From positions 168,091-232,090 of the forward strand of contig CAVOXI010000005.1 of the NCBI GenBank assembly GCA_963700395.1: a stretch of 64,000 nt of DNA. Reading direction: 5' to 3'. How positions within the stretch are numbered: position 1 is the first letter of the stretch; each line of letters begins with the position of its first letter. The notes under the pieces were generated by a model. That model was not told the DNA's origin. It made no database searches and saw only the letters and a list, made by a program, of their open reading frames with translations. This document shows positions 37,400 to 48,463 of this stretch, piece by piece. The position numbers and the translations under genes are program-made. The stretch comes from Prado023 sp963700395. GTDB lineage: Bacteria; Actinomycetota; Actinomycetes; S36-B12; CAIYMF01.

Positions 37400-39100
37400 T
37401 CACTTGGTGGTGAGCCAGACGGTGGTGTCCGGGGGGCAGCGTGTGGTCGACCAATGGGCTGCTCGACAGGAGCACCCGGAGCCGAGGGGATGAGCTCCAC
37501 CGGCTCTGGGGATAGGTTCACGACGCACCGCAGCCCGGGTCCGCGGTCGAATGCGAGCACCCCCTGCGGGCGCGTCGGACCCAGCTCAGGGAGTCGGTGT
37601 GGAACCCGGGTGTCTCCTTGCGGAGTTGGATCGCCGTCCGGTAGAGCGCGAGCATGGAGGAGGCGTCCCGCGATTGGGTCTCCACGGTGCGGGCCGACCA
37701 GCCCCCCGGTTGGGGGAGCCAGGTGCTCACCCCTCCTTGGCTGAAGCCGTAGGGCGGTGAGTCACTGCTCCACGGGATCGGCACGCGGCAGCCGTCGCGG
37801 CCCCGGATGGTGCGCCCGGATCGCAGCCACATGGGGTCCTGAAGAAGGTCGCTCGGGGATGTCCTCGACCTCGGGCAGGCCGAGTTCCTCGCCCTGGTAG
37901 ATGTAGGCGCTGCCGGGGAGGGCCAGCAGCAGGAGTGCCGCGGCCCGGGCCCGCCGCGTCCCGAGTTCGAGGTCCCACGGGGCGCCCTGGTCGTCGGCGA
38001 TGTGGCGCGATCCTGTCCGGGCCCGCCCGTACCGGGTGACCAGTCGGGTCTCGTCGTGGCTGGCCAGCACCCAGGTCGCGGGCGCCCCGGTGGGTGCCAG
38101 CGCGTCGAGGCTGTCGGTGATGACCGCACGCAGGCCGGGGTCCCAGGGGGCCTTGAGGAACGGGAAGTTGAAGGCGCAGTGCATCTCGTCCGGGCGCAGG
38201 TAGAGGGCCAGGCGTTCGGCCCCGTTGACGACCGCCTCGGCGACGAACATCCGGTCGCCGTCGTACTCGTCGCCGACGGCGCGCCACCGGCGCAGGATGT
38301 CGTGCACGTCGTCGACGTCCCAGTGCGGGTTGTCCACCCACTCGGAGGCGATGAACAGATCGTCGCCGGCGTAGTCGGCGTTGGGCAGGTCGACCTTCTT
38401 GGCGAAGGCAGGTGCTGCGTCGACTCGGATACCGTCGACTGCCCCGGTCGAACCAGAACCGCAGGATCGCGTCGAAGTCCTCGCGGACCCGCTCGCTGCG
38501 CCAGTTGAGGTCAGGCTGCTCCGGGGCGAAGGTGTGCAGGTACCACTGCCCAGCCGTTCCATCACGATTGGTGGTCCGCGTCCAGGCGGACCCGCCGAAG
38601 GCGCTGATCCAGTTGTTCGGTGGGAGCTCCCCGTGCTGGCCCCGACCGTTGCGGAAGAAGTAGCGATCCCGCTGCGGTGAACCAGCCGCGCTGGCCAACG
38701 CCGAGCGGAACCACGGGTGGTCCTTCGAGGTGTGGTTGGCGACCATGTCGATCACCACCCGGATCCCGTGGTCGTGCGCGGTGCGGATCAGGGACTCTGC
38801 GTCGCCAAGGGTCCCGAACATGGGGTGGATGTCGCAGTAGTCGGTGACGTCGTAGCCGCCGTCGGCCAGTGGGGAGGGGAACCACGGCGCGATCCAGACG
38901 GCATCGACGCCCAGGTCGGCCAGGTAGGGCATCCGGGCGCTCGCTCCGGCGAGGTCGCCCTCCCCGTCGCCGTTGCCATCGGCGAAGCTGCGGGGGTAGA
39001 TCTCGTAGATGACCGCGTCACGCCACCACTCGCGCGCTGGACGCGACGGCGCTGGCCGCCTGCCCGGCGAATGCGTGGTGGTCGTCGGTGCCTCGATCAT
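37400..39100 (-). pseudogene. GH13 alpha-glucosidase, several frame breaks (copy 2)
   Basis: ATG 39100 has GAGGAGCC. Segments: REWWRDAVIYEIYPRSFADG, region I DMVANHTSKDHPW, region II AVDGIRVDAAPAFA, region III FVAEAVVNGAE, region IV LASHDETRLVTRY, then RGRDGCRVPIPWSSDSPPYG and a final LPPDTTVWLTTK. Breaks lie near 38445, 37850, 37570, 37480 and in the C6 run at about 37433. GH13 oligo-glucosidases of this type act in the cytosol on sucrose, isomaltose or maltose-type sugars. It sits between copy 1 and the neopullulanase-like gene, all within the LacI-controlled group. Confidence 0.78.
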
Positions 39101-39205
39101 GAGGGCTCCTCGGTGATGCCCCACGGGGTGGGGCGGGACGGGTGATTCGGTTGGGGGAGTCGCAGGCGTCCACAAGCAGCGTTCCGAGGTCGATCACGGG
39201 CGTCC

Positions 39206-41079
39206 TCAGCAGCGCCACATGGCGAAGGCCGGTCCGTGGCGGGGGAGCGTGATCCAGCCGTCGGCGTCGGCCTGGAGGTCCGGGGTGCCGGCGAGGCCGG
39301 TCAGTTCCTTGCCGACGACCGACGCGGGCAGCCGGACGGGGGCGTGCTCGGCGCGGGCCGCGTGCACCAGGACGGTTTCCGATGGTGCCTCGCGCAGGAA
39401 CGTCAGCGCGTCAGCCTGGATGGACAGCCAGCGCAGGCCGCCGGTGCGTAGGGCCGGGGAGCCGGCCCGGGCGTTGAACAGGGCGCGCGTGTTCGCCAGG
39501 CGGGCGGAATCCCACCGGTCGGGATGGTCCCAGGGCATCGGGATCCGGGCGTACTCGGGGCCGAAAGTCGCCAGCCCGATCTCGTCGCCGGCGTAGAGCA
39601 TCGGCACGCCCGGGTAGGCGGCGAGCATCCCGAAGGCGACGTCCACCAGCCCCGGGTCGCCGAGCAGGGAGGCCACCCTGTGGGTGTCGTGGGAGCCAAT
39701 GAGGTTCATCGCGTGCAGGGTGCCCATCCACGGGGTCACTCCCGGACAGCTCACGCATCGCCTCGGCGACCAGATCCCCGGGCAGGTTGGGCAGCGCGGG
39801 GTACTTGGCATGCGGGTAGGGGCGTTCCTGCGGCGGTAGGAGCCACTGCCACAGAGGGCGGGTGAACGCGGCGTAGTTCATCGCGCCCTGGTAGCCGTCG
39901 CCGAGCAGGTCCGCAGACGCGTCGTGGTTGGACTCGGCCTGCAGGAAGTGCTGCGGGTTGACCGCGGCCATCGTGCGCCGGATGGTCGTGGCGACCTCGT
40001 GGCTGAGGTTGATGTCACCGTGGATGCCGGTCATGTTGGCCACGTCGATGCGCCAGGCGTCCAGCCCGTGCGGGCCCATCCACCGGGCGACCACCGAGTC
40101 CGGGCCGTCGTAGAGCCGGCGGCGCAGCTCGAGGGAGCGGTGGTCGAAGATCGGCATGTGGGGCAGGTCCCACCACGCGGCGTACTCGTCCGGGTGATTC
40201 TCGAAGAAGTAGAACCCTGCCTCTGGACTGTCCGGGTCGGCCAGGGCCGCCTGGAACCACTCGTGGGTGTCGCCGCAGTGGTTGGTCGTCAGGTCACCCA
40301 TCAGGCGCATCCCGCGGGCGTGCGCGGCGTCGGCCAGCCGGGCGAACGCCGCGTCGCCGCCGAGCAGCGGGTCGATCCGGTCGAACGTCGAGGCGTTGTA
40401 CCGGTGGTTGGACTCCGCGGGGAACAACGGCGTCAGGTACAGGGTGCCCACCCCGAGCGAGGCGATGTGATCCAAGTGCGCGATGATCCCGTCGAGGTCG
40501 CCGCCATAGAGCTGGCGCGGACAGTCCGGGCCCTCCCCGATCACCGGGTCGTCCCACTGCGCAGGGACCGCCCAGGCCGGGGCCGGCCGGTCGACCGACT
40601 TGGCGAACCGGTCCGGGAAGATCTGGTACATCGTGCCGGTGGCCCACTCCGCGGGCTTCGGGAAGGTGCTGACCCGGAAGTCCGCGGCGTCGGCCACATC
40701 GCGGCCGTGCAGCCCGGAGCCGTTGAGCCACTGATAGCCGTTGGGTCCCCCGTCGAGCAGGAAGCGGTAGGACACCACCGGATTGACCACTGGCAGGTCG
40801 GCGCGCAGCCACGTGTCCGACTCGTCCTGTCGATCGACCACAGCCGCCACCAGCTCCGGCTCGCCGTCCTCGATGACCCGCACCCAGGCAGCTGGTCACG
40901 TCACTGGCGCGCGGCACCCGTAGGAACACCGGCATCGAACCGCCCAGTGTCGGTGTCTGCTCGGGGACGTAGGTCACCGACCCGTCATGGTGCGGCCGGG
41001 CCCACTCGGCATCGTTCACGGTCGCCCCCACAGGTCCGACCGACGGCAGTCGGCGGATGCTCGCCACGTCCTCAGCCAC
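39206..41079 (-). CDS. GH13 neopullulanase-like enzyme, two frame breaks
   Basis: About 624 residues when joined. The N-terminal beta domain is followed by GTMYQIFPDRFAKSVDRPAP, region I DLTTNHCGDTHEW, region II AWRIDVANM, region III FLQAESNHD and region IV IGSHDTHRV. One extra base near 40895 and another near 39735 break the frame. Start GTG 41079 has AGGAG five bases upstream, better placed than GTG 41085. It is the first gene after the operator-bearing promoter at 41131-41182 and a paralog of the gene at 26318. Confidence 0.82.
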
Positions 41080-41130
41080 GGTCACTCCTCATCCAGCGCA
41101 GAGTCGATGGGCTATGACTTCCGCACGACG

Positions 41131-41182
41131 CGACGCGCGTCGACGATCTAGAACGGTAGTAGACGGCGTCGACGCGTGTCAA
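41131..41182 (-). promoter_or_regulatory. LacI-controlled promoter with two operators
   Basis: Minus strand: -35 TTGACA (41182-41177), 18-nt spacer, -10 TACCGT (41158-41153). Operator A is the perfect palindrome CGACGCGCGTCG at 41131-41142, just downstream of the expected start. A related half, CGACGCGTGTCA at 41170-41181, overlaps the -35. This fits steric repression by the adjacent LacI protein. Confidence 0.7.
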
Positions 41183-41235
41183 TGCCAGTGGGGCAGAGAG
41201 GGGTACTGGAGCACCTGGCGGTGGGGCCTGGTGAG

Positions 41236-42294
41236 CTAGGCCGTGGTCGAAGGTCCCCGACCGGTGACTCGCGTGCGCCTGCCGGGCGGTGGTGCGGTGC
41301 TGGCACGCTCAACCAACTCACCAGCCCAGAGCGACTGGTCGGGCGTGGTGCCTGGCTCCTGCAGCGCTGCGATCAGGGCCTTGGCGGCTGCCCCACCGAT
41401 CGCACCGGCGGGGGGGCTGATGGTGGTGATCGCCGGGTAGAAGAAGGCTGTCCGTTGGGTCGAGACCGAGGTGGACATGATCGAGAGGTCATCAGGGATG
41501 TGCAGTCCCTGGGCCTGTGCGCCCTGGTAGAGCCCGATTGCGCCCTCGTCGTTGAAGCTGATCACGGCGGTGACGTCGGGGTGCGACTTGCGGAGTTGGA
41601 CCAGCACCTCCCTGCCGGCGGCGACGCTCGCCTCGCATGGGATGACGGTCACCTTGATCCCGGAGGCCCGGGCCGCTTCCTCCACCCCTTCCACTGCGCG
41701 CACGACTGCCCCGAATCCCCATTGGAGCAGTCGGTGTGGCGCGCTGATGAAGGCGATGTGCTGATGGCCGAGTCCGGACAGGTGGTTGGCCGCCATCCGT
41801 CCCACCTCGGCGAAGTCCCGGTCTGCGTAGGCGAGCCCTGTGGTGTCGGCAGTCCTGCCGATGAGGGCGAACGGGATGCCTGCGTCCTGGAGGAACGCGA
41901 CCCGATCGTCGTCCATTCGGACCTCCATGAGCAGAAGCCCCTCGACCAGCCCGCTGCGGCACAGCCGCGCGACCTCCTGGAGGTCCTCGCGATCCATCGT
42001 CCAGAGGAGCACGCGGTAGTCCAGTTCGCGGGCGGCATCCGCAGCGCCGACGAGGTACTCGAGGTCGGAGTCCGAGTAGCCGCGCTCGAGGGACGGGAAG
42101 AGCATCGCGATGATCCGACTCCGGCCACCGGCGAGGCCCGCGGCCATGGCGTTGGGGCTGTAGCCCAGCTCGGCCATCGCGGTCAGGATCCGCTGGCGAG
42201 TCTCCTCTCCGATCGGCCGGGTCCCGGTGAGCGCGTAGGTCACGGTGCTCGGGGACACGCCCGCACGCCGTGCGACGTCCGCTCTGGTCACCAT
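41236..42294 (-). CDS. LacI-family repressor of the GH13/ABC cluster
   Basis: 352 residues. The helix-turn-helix TRADVARRAGVSPSTVTYAL, with the hinge in RILTAMAELGYSPNAMAAGL, is classical, followed by a periplasmic-binding-protein-like effector domain (IIAMLFPSLERGYSD, HIAFISAPH, TAVISFNDEGAIGLYQGA). ATG 42294 has AGGAGGGG. It lies between the minus-strand GH13 genes and the plus-strand ABC operon, with matching operators at both promoters, so it likely controls both. The inducer is probably the imported oligosaccharide. Confidence 0.9.
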   Translation of the reverse strand: MVTRADVARRAGVSPSTVTYALTGTRPIGEETRQRILTAMAELGYSPNAMAAGLAGGRSRIIAMLFPSLERGYSDSDLEYLVGAADAARELDYRVLLWTMDREDLQEVARLCRSGLVEGLLLMEVRMDDDRVAFLQDAGIPFALIGRTADTTGLAYADRDFAEVGRMAANHLSGLGHQHIAFISAPHRLLQWGFGAVVRAVEGVEEAARASGIKVTVIPCEASVAAGREVLVQLRKSHPDVTAVISFNDEGAIGLYQGAQAQGLHIPDDLSIMSTSVSTQRTAFFYPAITTISPPAGAIGGAAAKALIAALQEPGTTPDQSLWAGELVERASTAPPPGRRTRVTGRGPSTTA

Positions 42295-42379
42295 GTGGCC
42301 CCTCCTCGTTGCGCAGCGTACTGATCCACGCCCGCGGGTTGTGCGCACGCCCGGCGCGCCACAAGGCCTGCGAGGGCAT

Positions 42380-42456
42380 CGACGCGATTCGACTGCTGTG
42401 CATCTTGACACAGATCGCGACTTTGTGCCACAGTCATTGCATCGACGCGGGTCGAC
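42380..42456 (+). promoter_or_regulatory. LacI-controlled promoter of the ABC operon
   Basis: -35 TTGACA at 42405-42410 and a weak -10 CACAGT at 42429-42434 (18-nt spacer). Operator B, CGACGCGGGTCG at 42443-42454, sits just after the expected start, and CGACGCGATTCG at 42380-42391 lies upstream. Operator B and operator A (41131) share CGACGCGSGTCGACGATC. Confidence 0.65.
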
Positions 42457-42594
42457 GATCCGGAATCTCAATGAGAACGGTCCCGGAGATCAGGTCGAGG
42501 GCTCGGAAATGACAGCAGTGCCGGCGTAGGTTCTTCTGCATCGGCTCGCCGCGGGCGGCCAGGTGGCCGTGTCCGCACAACACAGGGAGTAGTA

Positions 42595-43944
42595 GTGGGC
42601 AACAGCAGGAGGGTTCGGTTCGCAGGCGCGGCCGTGGCAACGGGGCTCTTGGCAGCCACGCTCGCCGGCTGCAGCAGCGGTGGCAGCAGCACCGAGGGGG
42701 ATACCGGGGCAAGTGCCGACGTCGGTGCGGCCACCGGGACCATCAAGGTGTGGGCCCAGCAGGGCCAGGAGGGCGAGGTCAAGGCCATCCAGGACCAGGT
42801 CAAGGCCTTCAACGAGTCGCAGAGCGACATCACGGTGGAGCTTCAGCTCCTGCCGCAGGGCACCTATGACCAGACGCTGCAGACGACCAAGGCTGAGGAT
42901 CTTCCCGATGCCTTCGAGTTCGGTGGCGAGACGATGGCGGCGCTGGTGTACGCCGGCAAGCTGCGCGAGGTCACCGGTGTGGTCTCGCAGGAGGTCCTGG
43001 ACAACGAGATCTCCTCCGTGGTCGCGCAGAACACCTACCCGGGCGACGGCAAGCAGTACGCGGTGTCCCAGTACGACTCCGGTCTGGCGCTGTATGGCAA
43101 CAAGAAACTCCTCGATGATGCCGGTGTCGCCTACCCGACCACGATCGACCAGGCATGGACGTTCCAGCAGTTCGCTGATGCGGTCAAGGCCCTGGCGGGC
43201 AAGGACAAGGACGGCAAGTCCCTGAGCATCATGGAGAACTACGCAGGCCAGTGGCCCGGATATGCGTTCACCCCGATCGTCAACTCGGCCGGCTTCCCCC
43301 TTGTCGGCGCCGACGGCAAATCGGAAGGGAACCTCAACGCTCCGGCCGTGGCGACGGCACTGACCGACTTCGCGACCCTTCGCGACTTCGCCGACGCGAA
43401 TGCCGATGACCTGGCGTTCCAGGATGGCCGCGTCGGCCTGGCCTGGGTTGGCCACTGGATGTACAACACGTACGCCGAGGCGCTCGGGGACGATCTGGTC
43501 CTGATCCCGCTGCCCAACTGGGGCAACGGCACTAAGAGCGGACAGGGCTCGCACAGCTGGGCGATCAGCTCCACCTCGAAGAGTGCGGCGGCTGCGGGCA
43601 AGTTCCTCGACTGGGTGATGGCCGATGCCGCGATCAAGCAGGTCACCGACTCCAACGGTGCCCCTCCCGGGACCACCTCGGTGACGGCGTCGAGCAAGCT
43701 CTACGCGCCGGGCGGAGCGCTGCAGCTGTACGCCGACCAGTTGGCGAAGTCCTGCGGGAGCAACCCTCCGACCCCGGAGTGCGTGACGGTTCCACGCACG
43801 ATCAGCGCCGCATGGCCGGTCATCAACGACACGTTCAGCAAGGCGTTCTGGGCGATCTGGCAGGGCGGTGACGCTCAGACTGAGCTGGACAAGGCAGCCA
43901 AGGCCATCGACCTGGACTACGCCGACAACGACGGCTACAAGTAG
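42595..43944 (+). CDS. Sugar-binding lipoprotein of the second ABC importer
   Basis: 449 residues. Signal peptide with lipobox LAATLAGC; ligand domain landmarks include IKVWAQQGQEGEVKAIQDQV, LPDAFEFGGETMAALVYAGK and RVGLAWVGHWMYNTYAEAL. It belongs to the carbohydrate CUT1 binding proteins and is distinct from the two MalE copies. GTG 42595 has AGGGAG. It heads a plus-strand operon with two permeases and an ATPase. The ligand is inferred to be an alpha-glucoside such as sucrose or isomalto-oligosaccharide from neighbours. Confidence 0.9.
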   Translation: MGNSRRVRFAGAAVATGLLAATLAGCSSGGSSTEGDTGASADVGAATGTIKVWAQQGQEGEVKAIQDQVKAFNESQSDITVELQLLPQGTYDQTLQTTKAEDLPDAFEFGGETMAALVYAGKLREVTGVVSQEVLDNEISSVVAQNTYPGDGKQYAVSQYDSGLALYGNKKLLDDAGVAYPTTIDQAWTFQQFADAVKALAGKDKDGKSLSIMENYAGQWPGYAFTPIVNSAGFPLVGADGKSEGNLNAPAVATALTDFATLRDFADANADDLAFQDGRVGLAWVGHWMYNTYAEALGDDLVLIPLPNWGNGTKSGQGSHSWAISSTSKSAAAAGKFLDWVMADAAIKQVTDSNGAPPGTTSVTASSKLYAPGGALQLYADQLAKSCGSNPPTPECVTVPRTISAAWPVINDTFSKAFWAIWQGGDAQTELDKAAKAIDLDYADNDGYK

Positions 43945-43950
43945 TAGACC

Positions 43951-43983
43951 CCGGGGCGGCGGCCAATCAGGCCGCCGCCCCGG
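43951..43983 (+). terminator. 14-bp perfect intercistronic hairpin
   Basis: CCGGGGCGGCGGCC (43951-43964) pairs exactly with 43970-43983 around AATCA, beginning 6 nt after the binding-protein stop. In such operons it typically attenuates or protects the 5' part so that the binding protein is made in excess. Confidence 0.75.
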
Positions 43984-44046
43984 CACCACTTCCACCCAGA
44001 GCGTGGAAGCCCCGGTACCACCTGCATCCGAAGTGAGGAGTGCACA

Positions 44047-45000
44047 ATGTCCGCCACCACCGTCGTGGACCCGAAGCTGGCAGTGGAACCACCGCCAGAG
44101 AAGCCGCCGAGGGACACCCGCGCGGCCCTGCTGATGGTGGCTCCGGCGATGTTCCTGCTGGTGGCCTTCGTGATCTTCCCCTTCCTCATGGCCTTCTGGC
44201 TGTCGCTGCACAACGTGCGGCTGGACGCGGCACGCGAGCCAACGTGGGTGGGGCTCGAGCAGTACCGCAGGATCCTGATAGACCCGGATCTGCGTGGGGT
44301 CTTCTGGACCAGCCTGCGCAACAACTTCGCCTTCGCGCTGTTCGTGGTCCCAGTCCAGACAGTTCTGGCGCTCGGGCTGGCCCTTCTGCTGAACCGGCCG
44401 CTTCGGGGAATGGCGGTGTTCCGCACGTTCTTCTTCATGCCCGTCGTGTTCCCCATGGCCCTGGTGGCGGTGGTGTGGACGCTGATCTACTCGCGGGACA
44501 CCCTGGGCATGCTCAACGGCTTCCTGGATGCGATCACCTTCGGGCACCTGGGGCCCTACGACTGGCTGGGTGACCCCAAGACCGCCCTGCTGGCCATCGC
44601 GATCATGTCGATCTGGGCCGGTGTCGGCTTCCAGATGATCATCATCCTGGCCGGCCTGCAGGGGATCCCGACCAGCCTGTACGAGGCGGCTTCCATCGAC
44701 AAGGCCGGCAAGTGGCAGCAGTTCCTCAACGTCACCGTCCCGAGCCTGAAGAACACGCTGATCTTCGTGATCATGATCACGACGCTGTTCTCCCTGCGCC
44801 TGTTCGACCAGGTGTACATCATGACCCAGGGCGGACCGGGGGACTCCACGTCGACGGTCATGTACCAGGCGGTGACCACGGCCTTCATCCAGAACAACGT
44901 CGGCAAGGGCTCGGCGATGACCGTGTGCTTCGTGGTCATCATCATCCTGATCACCCTCATCCAGCGGCGGGTGCTTCGCGAGGAGCGTGAGATCTCATGA
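44047..45000 (+). CDS. CUT1 sugar ABC permease 1
   Basis: 317 residues, six helices after a Pro-rich cytosolic start. MFLLVAFVIFPFLMAFWLSL opens the membrane part; the EAA loop is LYEAASIDKAGKWQQFLNVT. MalF-type without the large P2 loop. RBS GAGGAG precedes ATG 44047. The stop overlaps the next ATG (ATGA). Confidence 0.92.
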   Translation: MSATTVVDPKLAVEPPPEKPPRDTRAALLMVAPAMFLLVAFVIFPFLMAFWLSLHNVRLDAAREPTWVGLEQYRRILIDPDLRGVFWTSLRNNFAFALFVVPVQTVLALGLALLLNRPLRGMAVFRTFFFMPVVFPMALVAVVWTLIYSRDTLGMLNGFLDAITFGHLGPYDWLGDPKTALLAIAIMSIWAGVGFQMIIILAGLQGIPTSLYEAASIDKAGKWQQFLNVTVPSLKNTLIFVIMITTLFSLRLFDQVYIMTQGGPGDSTSTVMYQAVTTAFIQNNVGKGSAMTVCFVVIIILITLIQRRVLREEREIS

Positions 45001-45960
45001 GCGACTTCGTTCAGCGACGCCAAGAAGCAGGCCGACCTCCGCGCCGGGCAGACCGCTGGTGCGATCACCGGGATCACCTCGGACGTGGATCACATGCGCG
45101 CCCCGCAGCAGCCCGTCCCGAGGCTCGGGCCCGGGCCGCTGCGCAAGGCGTTGTCCTACCTGATCCTGATCCTGGTGGCGGCGTTCTTCTTCGCCCCCAT
45201 CGCCTACATGATCATCGGCTCGTTCAAGCCCTCCGCGCTGGTCCTCAACGGCATCTCCGGGTTCAAGCCCGAGAGCCTCTCGCTGGACAACTACCGTGGC
45301 GTGTTCAGCCGGTTCAACAGCGATGCCACCGGGTACTTCATCGACTTCTACAAGACGTCGATCATCGTCAGCACCGTCATCGTCGTGGGCGGGCTCATCG
45401 TCAACTCGCTCGCAGCGTTCGCCCTGGCCCGGCTCCAGTGGCGGGGACGCAACCTGGCCCTCACGATCGTGGTGCTGGTCGTCATCCTGCCGTTCGAGGC
45501 GATCGCCGTTCCACTGTTCTACCAGCTCAACGACTTCCGCAACACCTACTACGTGCAGTTCATCCCGTTCGTGGCCAACGCCTTCTCGATCTACCTGTTC
45601 TACACCTTCTTCATCAGCATCCCGAAGGCGATCCAGGAAGCTGCGAGGGTCGACGGGGCGGGCCCGTGGAAGACGTTCTTCCTGATCATCATGCCGATGT
45701 CCAAGCCGGTGTACGCCTCGGTGACCATCCTGACGTTCCTCGCAGCGTGGTCCTCGTTCCTGTTCCCGGTGATGGTCATCGACCAGCCACAGTTCCGACC
45801 GCTGCCCCTTGAGATCGCGGTGTTCAAGGCGCAACCCCCGACCGACTGGGGCCAGATCTTCGCCTTCGGCGTCCTGATGGTCATCCCGGTCATGGTCATC
45901 TTCCTGTTGTTCCAGCGCTGGTTCGTCCAGAGCGTCGCATCGTCTGGCCTCAAGGGCTGA
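44997..45960 (+). CDS. CUT1 sugar ABC permease 2, probable early frame break
   Basis: The ATG at 44997 overlaps the previous stop, but its frame fails after a few codons. The downstream frame, read back, gives ATSFSDAKKQADLRAGQTAG right behind it, so about two bases seem lost near 45003. From there to 45960 the permease is complete: helices from LSYLILILVAAFFFAPIAYM and EAA loop IQEAARVDGAGPWKTFFLII. If the sequence is correct, GTG 45085 would be the start. MalG-type. Confidence 0.87.
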
Positions 45961-45976
45961 CGGAAAGGGTCTTCAC

Positions 45977-47164
<1,188 letters not shown>

Positions 47165-47169
47165 CCCCC

Positions 47170-47221
47170 GATGGACGAGATGGTGAGGCTGGCGCCATAC
47201 CCAGCTCGCCTCTCGTCCATC
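47170..47221 (+). terminator. 11-bp stem with 30-nt loop after the ABC operon
   Basis: GATGGACGAGA (47170-47180) pairs exactly with 47211-47221, six bases after the stop. The loop holds a smaller GC stem. Confidence 0.55.
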
Positions 47222-47307
47222 AGGACGTCCGGCACCTGCTCAGTGGCGTGAGGGATCCACGCCGGGGAGGTTCCTGGCCAGCGGAAGGTGCGGACACGCG
47301 GGCTGTG

Positions 47308-47336
47308 GTGGGCCTTGCCTCTCCTTCGAGGCCCAC
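47308..47336 (+). terminator. Second hairpin before the decayed LacI gene
   Basis: GTGGGCCT (47308-47315) pairs with 47329-47336 around a 13-nt loop. Confidence 0.5.
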
Positions 47337-47384
47337 CCCAGCCGGCCCGACGCGCTGCGAGCACCGGCTGACAAGGAGGCACGG

Positions 47385-48405
47385 ATGGCGCCGACGATCA
47401 GGGACGTGGCCGCACGCGCGGGCGTGTCCTCAGCTACCGGATCGCTGGTGCTCTCTGGCAAGGCGCGAGGGCGCGTATCACTGGTGACCGCCGACCGCGT
47501 GCGCGGCTGCAGCGCGGGACCTCGGATACCGAAACCCGCGGAGTACCCGTTCGGTGGGCCCCCTCGGCCTGCTCAGCGTCGGTGTCGTGATCCGGACCGC
47601 ACATTCGAGAGCCAGTGTTGACGCTGCGCGGGAGGCGGCCAGACAGCGGGATCTCGAGGTGCTGGCCATCGATGTCGCACGAGCACCTCGGCCCTGGCCC
47701 GAGGAGTCTCGAACGGCTGGCAGAGCTGAACGTTGCGGGCACGCTGATCGTCGCGGACCGGCAACGGCCAGTCTACCTGCCCGACGTCCTGCCCGGGGCC
47801 AGTCGTGCTCATCGCCGCCACGAGTGATCGCCGCGACATCGACTCGGTCGCTCGCGGACGACGGCGTCGGCCAGCGAGCCGTCCTAGCCGCAGCTCGCCA
47901 GCCGCTGGGCACCACCGGGTGAGCTGGATCGGTCACCAGTCGCCGAGCCTGGAAGAGCAGGGCTGCTGGGCGGTCTTTCGTGAAGCGACGGTGGAGTTCG
48001 GGTGGGATGACAACCCAGCCCGGGTCGTGCAGATCGACGGTGTCGAGCGTGAGGGACGGATTCGAGGCAATCGAGCGGCTGTTCGCTGTCTACCCCGACG
48101 TCACGGCTGTTGCGTGCTGTTCGGATCCCATCGCCATGGGCGTGTACCTGGCATGCGGGGAGCGAGGGATGCGAATCCCCGCCGATCTGTCCGTGGTTGG
48201 CCTCGATGACCAACCCTTGGTCTCTGACGCCCTCCGCCCGGGGTTGACGACGGTATCCTCCCCACGCCGGGAGATCGGCCGGTGGGCCATCGCGCGCCTG
48301 GCTGACCGGATCCAGGCCCCCAGTGGCCTTTCCCCGGCCCAGGTGCAGCTGCCGAGCAGGCCTGTCGTGCGCGACTCAGTGGCACCGCCTCGAGCGCACC
48401 GATGA
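47385..48405 (+). pseudogene. Decayed LacI-family regulator
   Basis: ATG 47385 has AAGGAGG. The helix-turn-helix is readable (APTIRDVAARAGVSSATGSL) but degenerate: the usual SxxTVS is SSATGS and residues are missing after SLVLSGKARGRVS. Later blocks appear in other frames: VGPLGLLSVGVVIRT, then AVYPDVTAVACCSDPIAMGV and IPADLSVVGLDDQPLVSDAL up to TGA near 48405. Several indels separate them. It precedes GH32 and was probably its repressor. More degraded than neighbouring genes, so true decay is likely. Confidence 0.72.
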
Positions 48406-48463
48406 TGGCCGCCAACTGCGCCCCACGCGATGCGACGCGGGACAGCGCCCATATTGGTGCCCG

